This document shows positions 1-7,834 of a DNA stretch of 64,000 nucleotides, one piece after another. The first letter of the stretch is position 1, and each line of letters begins with the position of its first letter. Location of the stretch: contig JAUMFO010000024.1 of assembly GCA_032119795.1 (NCBI GenBank), forward strand, positions 130,333 to 194,332, in the 5' to 3' direction. Made by a program: the position numbers and the translations under genes. The notes below the pieces were generated by a model, which was given only the letters and a program-made list of their open reading frames with translations, was not told where the DNA came from and ran no database searches. Source of the stretch: JAGIBJ01 sp032119795 (GTDB taxonomy: Bacteria; Actinomycetota; Thermoleophilia; Solirubrobacterales; Solirubrobacteraceae).

Positions 1-1034
1 TCAGCGGCGGCGTTCGCTTCGCCGCCATCACCGTCTACCTCGTGGTGTTCTCCGTCTGGCTGGCGGGCTACGCCGACCGCGACTCGCGGGGCCGTGGCAT
101 CGTGATCGGTTGGCTCACCATCGCGGTGATCTCCGCGATCCTTGGCACGCTCGCGCTGCAGCTCCCCAGCTTCCCGATGCGGCTGGAGCTGGTCGCCTAT
201 GAAGCGTCGCGCGCGAGCGCGCTCTTCAAGGATCCCAACGTCTACGGCCCGTTCCTGATCCCGATCGCCGTGATCTTGCTGGAGGAGATGATCGCGCCGC
301 GCCTGCTGCGGATCCGGCTGAGTACCGGCTTCGTGCTACTGGCCATCTTGATCATCGGGCTGATCTTCTCGTTCTCGCGTGCCGCCTGGGCCAACATGCT
401 CCTGTCGACGGCCGTGATGCTCGCCATCCTGCTGCTTCGCCGCCGCCATACCGGGCGCTTGATCGTGGTGCTCGGCGGCCTCGGCATCGTCGGCATGGTC
501 GTGATGGCCGTGATCGTGTTCTCCGGGCAGGCCGACTTCATCGGGCAGCGCGCCCAGCTCCAGCAGTACGACAGCGAGCGGTTTGGGGCGCAGCGCGCAG
601 GTGTCGAGATCGCCAGCCACTACCCGCTCGGCGTCGGCCCCGGCCAGTTCCAGTACCACCACCCTGTCGAGTCGCATTCCACCTACGTCCGCATCCTCGC
701 CGAGCAAGGCCCGCTCGGCCTGGTGCTCTGGATCACGCTTTGCCTGCTCACTCTCGGACTGGCGATCGGCAACGCCCTCTCGGGCCGAACGGCCGCCGGG
801 ATAGGGTCGGCGGCCTTGCTGGGCGCCTGGTGCGGGTTGCTCTTCAACTCCGTCGTCGTTGACACGCTCCACTGGAGGCATCTCTGGGTCGTCCTGGGCC
901 TCATCTGGGCTGCCGCGATGATCGGCCGCGGGCGATCCGCCGACGAGCACGGCTCGGCGGCGGCCGCCGAGTTCGACGGCCCAGTCCGCTACGACGGCGC
1001 ACCTCCGCCGGTCTTGCCCGCAAGCCTGAACTAA
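1..1034 (+). CDS. O-antigen ligase family membrane protein (5' truncated)
   Basis: The reading frame is open to the first base of the window, so the N-terminus lies outside; the first in-window start-like codon is GTG at 42. The visible part is a polytopic membrane protein with about seven hydrophobic segments. It carries the FSFSRAAW segment and the HSTYVRILAEQGPLGLVLW loop typical of Wzy_C/O-antigen ligase (RfaL/WaaL) proteins, whose periplasm-side loop holds the conserved His. Family members join or polymerise undecaprenyl-linked glycans. The soluble Ala/Glu-rich tail is unremarkable. It faces a Wzc-like gene on the other strand, which fits an envelope polysaccharide locus. Ligase versus polymerase cannot be told from sequence. 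Confidence 0.85.
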   Translation, partial: SGGVRFAAITVYLVVFSVWLAGYADRDSRGRGIVIGWLTIAVISAILGTLALQLPSFPMRLELVAYEASRASALFKDPNVYGPFLIPIAVILLEEMIAPRLLRIRLSTGFVLLAILIIGLIFSFSRAAWANMLLSTAVMLAILLLRRRHTGRLIVVLGGLGIVGMVVMAVIVFSGQADFIGQRAQLQQYDSERFGAQRAGVEIASHYPLGVGPGQFQYHHPVESHSTYVRILAEQGPLGLVLWITLCLLTLGLAIGNALSGRTAAGIGSAALLGAWCGLLFNSVVVDTLHWRHLWVVLGLIWAAAMIGRGRSADEHGSAAAAEFDGPVRYDGAPPPVLPASLN

Positions 1035-1314
1035 GGGCAGCGCGCGCTCGCAGGGTCCGCTGGCCTCGGATGCCCAGGCGGCGAGTTGGCTGGATGGCGG
1101 CAGCGGGACTTCGCAGCCATTGCGGCGCCTGGGTCCTTGGCGGCGGCGGGACTTGGCGGGCGTTGACGGCGTCCGGGTCCTTGGCGGCGGCGGAATGGGG
1201 ATCGCGTCGGGGTCTGGGGGCGTCGGGGCGGCGAAGGCGGAGCGCGGTCGGCGTTTGAGCTGGTTGGCGGCGGCGGATTTGGGCGCGTTGCGGCGCCGGC
1301 GGGCGCCGGGCGGA

Positions 1315-1367
1315 CTGGTTGGACCCAAAGTAGGCACACCTGTCGTGCCCAGGATGGGTCCAACCAG
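1315..1367. repeat. 53-bp hairpin element h1 (copy A)
   Basis: A 13-bp perfect stem, CTGGTTGGACCCA / TGGGTCCAACCAG, encloses 27 bases that themselves fold (GGCAC/GTGCC). The copy at 52971-53023 has the same length and, read on the other strand, is identical at 50 of 53 positions by eye. Confidence 0.85.
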
Positions 1368-1403
1368 GCGGCTGCAACCGCCTGGGGTTGCACTCCAGCA
1401 AGG

Positions 1404-1444
1404 CTCGCGCCCCGAACGCCCAAAACGGGCGTTCGGGGCGCGAG
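1404..1444. repeat. 18-bp perfect hairpin h2 (copy A)
   Basis: Arms 1404-1421 and 1427-1444 are perfectly complementary (CTCGCGCCCCGAACGCCC and its complement) around an AAAAC loop. The equivalent slot in copy C holds a different 16-bp perfect hairpin at 52897-52934, so the structure is kept while the sequence differs. Confidence 0.85.
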
Positions 1445-1490
1445 GCCCGCGGCGGCGCAACCTCCTGGGGTTGCGGTTGGCCCGGTCAAA

Positions 1491-1543
1491 GCGAACTCCA
1501 GTCATTTACGGGTGTTCAGCACCCCCAAGTGACGGGAGTTCGC
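1491..1543. repeat. hairpin element h3 (copy A)
   Basis: Arms GCGAACTCCAGTCA (1491-1504) and TGACGGGAGTTCGC (1530-1543) pair with one mismatch around a 25-base loop. The counterpart in copy C is at 52775-52827. Confidence 0.8.
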
Positions 1544-1880
1544 GCCGCAACCCCAAGCGGTTGCGGCCCGCCCGACGCCCGCCGACCCCGAAGCGATCCC
1601 CATTCCACCGCCGCCAACCAGCGCAAACGCCGCCAGCCCGCACCGCCCTCGCTGCCCCGACGCCCCCAGGCCCCGAAGCGATCTCAAATCCACCGCCGCC
1701 AACGACCAAGACGCCGCCAATCCGCACCACCCTCGGTGCAAACGCCCCCAGGCCCCGAAGCGATCGTCAATCCACCGCCGCCAACCAGCCCAACCGCCAA
1801 TCAGAAGATGAGGAAACCCGCTGATTCGCATCGAGCGATCCGCCCCCGGGGCGGGGTGGTTCCCCACGTAGCCAGCGGCA

Positions 1881-1997
1881 GTTCGGGGCGGGGTGGTCGC
1901 TCCCGGGAGAGTCCGCGTCGCGATGTACGTTTCACGCCGCCAGGCGGGAAACGGACCTCGCGATCCGCGTCCCGGGAGCGACCACCCCGCCCCGAAC
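1881..1997. repeat. 28-bp inverted repeat, second repeat family (copy A)
   Basis: Arms 1881-1908 and 1970-1997 are perfect complements, starting GTTCGGGGCGGGGTGGTCGC. The 61-base spacer has its own inner pairing (CGTTTC ... GAAACG). A weaker outer pair of the same GGGCGGGGTGGT motif lies near 1852-1865 and 2011-2024. A related 26-bp pair sits on the same side of copy C (52300-52416). Confidence 0.85.
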
Positions 1998-2042
1998 GGA
2001 ACCCACCAAGCAGGACCACCCCGCCCGGGCGCGGAAACCTCG

Positions 2043-3608
2043 TTAGTCGCGAACCTGCGCCCGAGGAGACCCTTGGGGCTGGTTCCCTGCCGCCGGCGGC
2101 ACGAACTTCACGCCCGAGTAGTACGGGGAGGCTTCGGAGACGCCGCCGATCACGACGAGCCCGAGGATCGGCACGCCAATGCGGGACAGTTCGTCGCGCA
2201 GATCCATGGCGGCCGGCACGGCGATGCGCTCGAGTCGGGCGACGACGAGCACGCTGTCGCAGGCGCGAGCGATCAGCTTCGCGTCGGCGAGTCCGAGGAG
2301 CGGCGTGGAGTCGACGATCACGTACGTGTAGCCGAGGCGGCGGATCTTCTCCAGCAACGGTTCGACGCTGCCACTGGACAGCAGACGCGCGGCGTCGGAC
2401 GACATCGTCCCCGACGGCAGCACGTCGGCCCCGCCGGACGTGCGATCTCGGGCTGAACCGTCGATGATCGCGGCCTTGATCCTGTCGGCGGTGACGCCAC
2501 TGCCAGCATGCTCAGCCGCGAGCAGATCACTGAAGCCCGGCTTCCCATCGACATGCAGCAGCGCGTCGAGCCGCGGCCACCGCAGATCGCCGGACACGAG
2601 CAGCGTCTTGTGGCCACTGGCAGCCAGGAGACGCGCGACGCGCGTGGCCACCGTCGTCTTGCCCTCAGCATGCATGGAGCTGGTCAGCATCAGAACGTGC
2701 GGCTTGCCCGGGGGCAGCGCCAGGCGCAGCGCGGCGGAGAGCGACTGGTAGGCCTCCTGCTCCACACGCATCGCCGCCGGTGCCGTGCGCACCCCCATGC
2801 GGCGCCCGAGCTCGGGGACCGTCGTGACGATCGGAAGCTCCAAGAACTGGGCCAGATCGCGCTGGTTGGTGAAGCGCGGGCGCAGCTGATCGCGCAGGAG
2901 CGCCACCAGAATGCCAAGGAACACGCCGACGAACAGCGCGAGCACACCGTTGCGCACGGGCTTGGGAGAGTCCGGGCCTCCGGGGACGACCGCGGCCCGC
3001 GCAAGCGTCACCTGATCGACCTGGGTGGCGAGCTGGGCATAGAGGTCGTTCTGCTGCGCGCGGAGTGAATCCTTCTGCTCAGGCGAGTCGGCGCTTTCGA
3101 TGGCGCGGCCCAGCGAAGCGATCTGCGACTTGATCGCACTGCCCTGATTGCCGGTCGTGTTCTTGATGTAGGCGTCGGCGACCGCGTTGGCGTAGGCCGC
3201 AGCCAAACGAGGCTCGTCAGAGGTCGAGGCGATCTCGAGCAGGTTTGCGCCGAAGACGGCCTCAGCCGTGGTCGCAAGCCGCAGCGTGTCCTGGTCGACC
3301 GTGATGCCCTGGTCATCGAGCGCCTGGCGGGCAGCATCGAGCACGATGGTCTGGGTGACGAGGGCCTTCTGCGTCTCGATGTTGCGCTCCTGCGAGACCG
3401 CATCACCGGCGCTCGCACGAGCGAGGTCATAGCCGACCGTCGCCACCGCCGAATAGGTCTTCGGCAACACCATCGACAGCGCGACGGCAAAGACCATCAG
3501 CCCAATCGCGAGGGCTCCGATGAGCGGCAGATCGCGGCGGACGGCAGCCAGGTAGCGGCGCGTATCGACGGCTTCGGCACCGCCGCCCGTGGAGAAGCGA
3601 TCAGCCAT
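2043..3608 (-). CDS. Wzz/Wzc-type chain-length determinant with tyrosine-kinase-like ATPase domain
   Basis: This 521-aa inner-membrane protein has a Wzz-type domain between two transmembrane segments (about residues 27-49 and 220-238), followed by a cytoplasmic BY-kinase/ParA-like domain. The P-loop is SSMHAEGKTT (310-319), the Walker A' region LLVSGDLRWP (Asp341) and the Walker B region YVIVDS (Asp433). Family members control polymer length and export in Wzx/Wzy polysaccharide systems. The first P-loop Gly is Ala here, and there is no obvious C-terminal Tyr cluster (only PYYSG), so autophosphorylation is uncertain. The ATG at 3608 is the natural start. The gene converges on the O-antigen ligase across repeat copy A. 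Confidence 0.88.
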   Translation of the reverse strand: MADRFSTGGGAEAVDTRRYLAAVRRDLPLIGALAIGLMVFAVALSMVLPKTYSAVATVGYDLARASAGDAVSQERNIETQKALVTQTIVLDAARQALDDQGITVDQDTLRLATTAEAVFGANLLEIASTSDEPRLAAAYANAVADAYIKNTTGNQGSAIKSQIASLGRAIESADSPEQKDSLRAQQNDLYAQLATQVDQVTLARAAVVPGGPDSPKPVRNGVLALFVGVFLGILVALLRDQLRPRFTNQRDLAQFLELPIVTTVPELGRRMGVRTAPAAMRVEQEAYQSLSAALRLALPPGKPHVLMLTSSMHAEGKTTVATRVARLLAASGHKTLLVSGDLRWPRLDALLHVDGKPGFSDLLAAEHAGSGVTADRIKAAIIDGSARDRTSGGADVLPSGTMSSDAARLLSSGSVEPLLEKIRRLGYTYVIVDSTPLLGLADAKLIARACDSVLVVARLERIAVPAAMDLRDELSRIGVPILGLVVIGGVSEASPYYSGVKFVPPAAGNQPQGSPRAQVRD

Positions 3609-3885
3609 GAGCAGTTCCTAGAACGGGGGAGCGGGTCAAAGCGAGGCAATCCTATGGCACGAGCCCCCGGACCTGGCCGGGTCGTATGGCCCGGGCCGTG
3701 CACGGGTGCCCGCGCGCCAACGCGTCACCCAACCAGGGTCCCCAGCGACGGATGCGCGCCAGCGCACCCCGATTTCGTCGGACACACGTCCAATACACCG
3801 GTATGACCCCCGTAGGGATCGCGGCCGTGGCCGATGACCTAGGCACAACGAAGTGCCGCCGCCTTCCTCCGGGCAGCAGCGGTTC

Positions 3886-3968
3886 CTCGAAATGGCAAAC
3901 CCGTCGTGAGGCGGGGACGCAAAGCAACGGGGCCTTCACGGATGAAGGCAGCCCAGCCGCCGAAAGGA
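3886..3968 (+). promoter_or_regulatory. cyclic-di-GMP-I (GEMM) riboswitch candidate
   Basis: The leader of the next gene reads GGCAAACC, then a stem CCCGUC/GGCGGG closed by a GUGA tetraloop, then GACGCAAAGC, then ACGGGGCCU, a CCUUC/GAAGG hairpin, CAGCC and GCCGCCGAAAGG. This is the order and spacing of the GEMM-I/c-di-GMP-I aptamer as I know it from Vc2: GGCAAACC, GNRA-capped P1b, GACGCAAAGCC, GGCCU hairpin, closing strand. The 3' strand merges into AAAGGA, the likely ribosome-binding site for GTG 3975, so ligand could act on translation. A small hairpin GGCAC/GTGCC lies just upstream (3842-3857). The remaining bases 3609-3885 show no gene. Assigned by eye, not by covariance model. Confidence 0.8.
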
Positions 3969-3974
3969 TTCACC

Positions 3975-5531
3975 GTGGTACTACGCACGCTCGCAGTCGC
4001 GCTTCTCGCGACCGCCGCCGCATTTGGAGCAGGGGTTGCGCCCGCCTCCGCTGCGACGGACGCGACCGGCCGTACCGGTGAAGTCCGCTTCGTCAAGCGG
4101 ATGACCCCCGCCGACGACAAGCACGTCACCGGGAACGACCCCGCCAAGCGGGCCTGGCTGAACGACAAGTACTGGCGCACCGAGGTGTTCGCCCCGTTCT
4201 TCGACGGCATGACCAGCTGGTACCAGCAGGGCTGGGTCTACAGCGACCTCTACGCCATCTACACCGGCAGCCAGCTCGCCACCCAGCATCCAGAGTGGAT
4301 TCTCCGCGACGGCGCCGGCAACAAGCTCTTCATCCCCTGGGGCTGCAGCAACGGCACGTGCCCGCAGTACGCCGCGGACATCACCAACCCCGCCTTCCGC
4401 GCCGACTGGATCGCCAAGCTCAAGGGCACGCTCGCCAAGGGCTACAAGGGCGCCTGGATCGACGACGTCAACCTCGAGCTGCGCGTCGGCAACGGCAACG
4501 GCGCCGACGTGCTCCCCCACAGCGCTTCACTTGGCCGCACGATGAACGCCGCCGACTGGCGCAAGTCGATGGCCGACTTCACCGAGCAGATCCGCCGCGA
4601 GATCCCGAATCACGAGCTGCTGCACAACAGCATCTGGTACGCCGGGCAGGGCGCAGGTCGCGAGAAGAACGCCGACGTGCAACGCCAGATCGCCTCCGCC
4701 GACTACATCAACCTCGAGCGCGGCGTCACCGACGGCGGCCTCACGGGCGGCAGCGGCGAATGGAGCCTGCGCGCCGTGCAGGCCTATGCCGATCAGGTCC
4801 ACGCGCAGGGCAAGGGCCTCATCATCGACGCCTGGGAGTCCGGAGACGCCGACCGCGAGTACAGCCTCGCCAACTACCTCCTCATCAACACCGGCAAGGA
4901 CGGCGTCGGCGACATGTCGCAGGGCCCGGAGGCCTGGTGGAGCGGCTGGGATGCCGACCTCGGCACCGCGACCGGCAACCGCTACGACTGGCAGGGCGTG
5001 ATGCGCCGCGACTTCACCGGTGGCATCGCCCTGGTGAACGAGCCCGGCGCTCCAACCCGCACGGTCACGCTGCCGAGGCCGATGGTCACGGTCGACGGAC
5101 GCACCGTCACGCAGATCACGCTCTCGGCCCGCAAGGGCGTCGTCCTGCGCGGCGAAGGCGTCGCCGCCGGTAGCGGTTCCACCACGACCCCGGGGACCAC
5201 CACCCCGGGCACCGGCACCACGACCCCGAAGCCGACCACGCCGACCATCCCCGTTGCTCCCGGCACGGGCTCCGGCACGACGCCGACCACGGGCACCAAG
5301 TGCACCACCATCCGCGTGACCTACCCGACGCTGCGCTGGGATGCCAAGAAGGGCCGCCTGGTCTCCGGGACCGGCTCAGCCAAGGTCTGCATCCCGTCAA
5401 ACCTCAAAAAGGGCACCAAGGCCCACAAGACCGCCGTCAAGCGGGCCACAAAGGCCGCGCGCAAGGCGTCGATCAAGAAGGCCAAAGCCGCTCGCGTGGA
5501 GGCCGTCCGCGCGGCCGCCGCTCGCGCCTAG
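3975..5531 (+). CDS. secreted putative glycoside hydrolase (GHL15-like) with Thr-Pro linker
   Basis: GTG 3975 is chosen because AAAGGA lies six bases upstream and it opens directly into a clean Sec signal peptide (residues 1-27, ending APASAA); the longer frame to 3906 runs into the riboswitch. The mature protein looks like a TIM-barrel hydrolase of the putative glycosyl-hydrolase-15-like group. GAWIDDVNLE (Asp163/Asp164) and IIDAWESGD (Asp285, Glu288) sit at strand ends where catalytic acids are expected. A Thr/Gly/Pro linker (about residues 395-440) and a very basic Ala/Lys-rich C-terminus follow. Its place among polysaccharide genes and behind a c-di-GMP switch suggests it trims or releases the extracellular polymer; the substrate is unknown. 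Confidence 0.75.
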   Translation: MVLRTLAVALLATAAAFGAGVAPASAATDATGRTGEVRFVKRMTPADDKHVTGNDPAKRAWLNDKYWRTEVFAPFFDGMTSWYQQGWVYSDLYAIYTGSQLATQHPEWILRDGAGNKLFIPWGCSNGTCPQYAADITNPAFRADWIAKLKGTLAKGYKGAWIDDVNLELRVGNGNGADVLPHSASLGRTMNAADWRKSMADFTEQIRREIPNHELLHNSIWYAGQGAGREKNADVQRQIASADYINLERGVTDGGLTGGSGEWSLRAVQAYADQVHAQGKGLIIDAWESGDADREYSLANYLLINTGKDGVGDMSQGPEAWWSGWDADLGTATGNRYDWQGVMRRDFTGGIALVNEPGAPTRTVTLPRPMVTVDGRTVTQITLSARKGVVLRGEGVAAGSGSTTTPGTTTPGTGTTTPKPTTPTIPVAPGTGSGTTPTTGTKCTTIRVTYPTLRWDAKKGRLVSGTGSAKVCIPSNLKKGTKAHKTAVKRATKAARKASIKKAKAARVEAVRAAAARA

Positions 5532-5626
5532 CCTCGCCGCGCTCATGCGGCGGCCCCGAAAGGCCGCGCGCTGCAGACCCACTCGGGGCCGTTGCTGGAG
5601 GGCTCGGCCCCGAGGTAGCGCCCGCG

Positions 5627-5656
5627 GACGGCGCGTCTCGGGGGAGGCGCGCCGTC
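5627..5656. terminator. terminator hairpin between convergent genes
   Basis: GACGGCGCG (5627-5635) pairs with CGCGCCGTC (5648-5656) between the ends of the glycosidase-like gene and the next minus-strand gene. There is no U-tract, as is usual in such GC-rich genomes. Confidence 0.55.
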
Positions 5657-5673
5657 TCGCGTTATGGGCCCGA

Positions 5674-7644
5674 TCAGGGCAGCTGTGGCAGTGCCGTACC
5701 GACGGCCCCGGGCTCACAGTCCCTCGGTGGCGGCGCCGGTACTGGCTTCCCGGCATCGTCGTAGCCCAGGCTCGGCGACACCGCAACGAGGGGCGACGCG
5801 CCCCAGTACTCGTAGACCGTGAAGGCGTTGGCCGGGAGATCGGACGCCGGCGGGTTCGCGGTGTCGCCGAAGCGTGCCCGTACGCAGTACCCGACGTTGA
5901 CCACCGTCATCAGCGCCGTATTCACGTCGACGCCGCTGCCTTGGAAGCCCCATGCGTCGAACCGACGAGACGCGACGATGACGAATCGCGGCGAGACCTC
6001 CATCAGCTGCGCCGCCGCGGCCTGGTCGGCCTGCGCATCCGGCAGCGTCCCCGGGAGGAACGTCGTGTCGTAGAGCGCGGGGCGCGTCCCCAGGAAGAAC
6101 TGGAACCCGGGCTCCTGCGGCAGCACGAGCATCGGCTCGCCGGGCTTCACCTTCGGCGCGAGGAGGTCGACGACCTTCTGGATGTTCGGGCCGGCGGTGG
6201 CGTCGGCCTTATAGGCGCCGTTCGGCGTGCGCACCGTGAACGTCTGGTCGGAGTACCGGCCGACGTAGGCATGGACGGCCAACAGCACCGCCGACGCCGC
6301 CAGGACGAACGCCGTCGTTGCCATCTGCCGACCGTCGGTCCGTGCTGCTGCGCGGTAGAGGACGATCGCGGCCAGCAACACGACCGGCGGCGCGAAGTAG
6401 GTCGCGTAGACGTCGGTCGAGAACATCGCGTAGGCCCGTAGCGAGCACGCCGAGGCCACGGCAATCAGCGACAGGTCGGCCGCCCACGACGGCCCGCCGA
6501 GCGGAGCTTCTTCGTGGCGTAGCCAGGCCACCGCCGCCACGGCAAGCATCACGAACGCAACGGCCGGCAACACCGTCATCGGGATCAGGAGCCGACCGAC
6601 GTCACGGCCCACGTCCTTTACGGGCCCGGTCGCATCGCCGCCGGCCACGCCCAGCACCGTCGCCACCACCACACCGACGACCACCAGCACCGCGAACAGC
6701 CCCCAGGGCGACGCCACGATCCGCGCCGCCCGCCCACGCGGCACGCCGGCCACGCTCGAGCCGTCGGCTGCAGCTCGCGGCCACCCGGTGTAGCCCGACG
6801 CCTCAACCGACCGCACCAGCGCCAGCCCGCCGCCGAACACGAGCACGCCGCGCAGGATCAGGGCGCCGAGGCTTGGCAGGTCGTAGGGATGCCACGCCTC
6901 CTCAAAGCGCCCACCGACGGTCTTCACGAAGTCCACCGGGAACAGGTTTTCGGTGAAGAGCCGCTCGGCGCCCGCCCGCCAAGCGAAGTAGGCGAGCACG
7001 CCTCCACCAACGACGATCGCTCCCGGGGCCGCCCACAGCAGCGCCCGCAGCGCAGGCCGCCATCCCTCCTGCCGCAGCAGTCCCAGCGCCGCCCCGCCGA
7101 GTGCCGCCACGGCGAAGGCCAAGAACTCCGGCCGCGTGAGCGCCGCCGCGCCGAAGGCGATCCCGGCCCAGCCGTAGCGCCCGTGGCTGACCGCTAGGAG
7201 CACGCCAAGCACGGCCATCAGGCCGGTCGTTGCGCCCGCCGTATGCGGGAGCTGGAAGTTGAACAGCGACCCGCTGAATCCGATCGCAAGGACGGCCGCG
7301 AGGCCGGCCGCCACGACCGCGCCCGGGAGCCAGCGCCCCGCCAGCCGACGCCATAGCTCGGCGATCACGGCCGTCTGCACGAAACCGAACGCGAAGGCCG
7401 CCCCGAGTGTGGAGCCGAGCACCGCGAAGGCCCCCGAGAGGCCAGCGATGCCGAGTGGCCCGTAGAAGTAGCGCACGTCGCGGTAGGGCTCGATTCCGTC
7501 GAGCCATCCGGCAGCGACGACGAGGTCGAGCCCCGGGTCGCTGGCGGGGTTGCCCCAGCGCTGCCAGGAGACCGCCACCAGAATGGCGGCGAAGCACCCG
7601 AGCAGGAGCCACGGCGCAGCGGAGCGTGTCGGCTGGAACGTCAC
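5674..7644 (-). CDS. large multi-pass membrane protein, possible GT-C glycosyltransferase
   Basis: GTG 7644 is preferred: the frame is open further upstream but that part is charged, low-quality sequence overlapping the divergent gene. The 656-aa product has a short N-terminus, then about 11-13 hydrophobic segments, and a soluble C-terminal domain of roughly 180 residues. The first loop contains DGIEPYRDVRYFYGPLG, resembling the extracytoplasmic Asp-containing loop of GT-C (GT39/GT87-like) enzymes that use lipid-linked sugars. I recognise no specific family. The setting in a polysaccharide locus supports a glycan role, but this is inference. Confidence 0.6.
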   Translation of the reverse strand: MTFQPTRSAAPWLLLGCFAAILVAVSWQRWGNPASDPGLDLVVAAGWLDGIEPYRDVRYFYGPLGIAGLSGAFAVLGSTLGAAFAFGFVQTAVIAELWRRLAGRWLPGAVVAAGLAAVLAIGFSGSLFNFQLPHTAGATTGLMAVLGVLLAVSHGRYGWAGIAFGAAALTRPEFLAFAVAALGGAALGLLRQEGWRPALRALLWAAPGAIVVGGGVLAYFAWRAGAERLFTENLFPVDFVKTVGGRFEEAWHPYDLPSLGALILRGVLVFGGGLALVRSVEASGYTGWPRAAADGSSVAGVPRGRAARIVASPWGLFAVLVVVGVVVATVLGVAGGDATGPVKDVGRDVGRLLIPMTVLPAVAFVMLAVAAVAWLRHEEAPLGGPSWAADLSLIAVASACSLRAYAMFSTDVYATYFAPPVVLLAAIVLYRAAARTDGRQMATTAFVLAASAVLLAVHAYVGRYSDQTFTVRTPNGAYKADATAGPNIQKVVDLLAPKVKPGEPMLVLPQEPGFQFFLGTRPALYDTTFLPGTLPDAQADQAAAAQLMEVSPRFVIVASRRFDAWGFQGSGVDVNTALMTVVNVGYCVRARFGDTANPPASDLPANAFTVYEYWGASPLVAVSPSLGYDDAGKPVPAPPPRDCEPGAVGTALPQLP

Positions 7645-7834
7645 GCGCGGAGATTGACACGCCGGTCGGCAGGTCGCGGCCGGTCGCCCGCAGGGGCGCC
7701 GCAAAACGCCGCCTGAAAGCTGTTCGTGAGCACCGCCAAGAGTCCAGGACCGGCGGGGCACCGTCGCACAGCCGGGTACCGTGGCGGGTGGAACGTCGCC
7801 CGCGAACTGGATCGCGGGCCGCATCCGCGCACTC

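Larger units (their letters stand above)
1070..1840. repeat. composite structured intergenic repeat, copy A (core)
   Basis: This long GC-rich non-coding stretch lies between convergent genes. Its right arm holds about three tandem units of roughly 83 bp, each beginning CCCCGAAGCGATC (1586, 1671, 1753) and containing CCGCCGCCAAC. The left arm carries the reverse complement of the same unit (around 1190-1290). The centre holds a series of hairpins (1315-1367, 1404-1444, 1491-1543) and three small GCAACC/GGTTGC stem-loops (1374-1391, 1457-1474, 1547-1564). The same order recurs in inverse orientation at 52.44-53.23 kb. Open frames here (for example 1120-1824 + and 336-1505 -) are compositional and have no recognisable protein. 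Confidence 0.8.

Noticed and set aside
336..1505. 389-aa minus-strand open frame
   Set aside because: It runs antisense through the O-antigen ligase gene and into the repeat; Arg/Pro-rich with no domain, a frame-shadow of GC-rich DNA.
1070..1840. CRISPR array or tRNA-like cluster in the repeat region
   Set aside because: Units are about 83 bp, imperfect and arranged as opposing arms with hairpins; there are no uniform spacers and no cas genes in the window.
1120..2467. Long plus-strand frames over repeat copy A (1120-1824, 1388-2467)
   Set aside because: They are built from repeat units and antisense of the Wzc-like gene; composition is Arg/Pro low complexity.
3780..3885. Cobalamin or SAM riboswitch instead of c-di-GMP
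   Set aside because: The B12-box and SAM core motifs are absent, whereas the GACGCAAAGC and GGCAAACC order is specific to GEMM-I.
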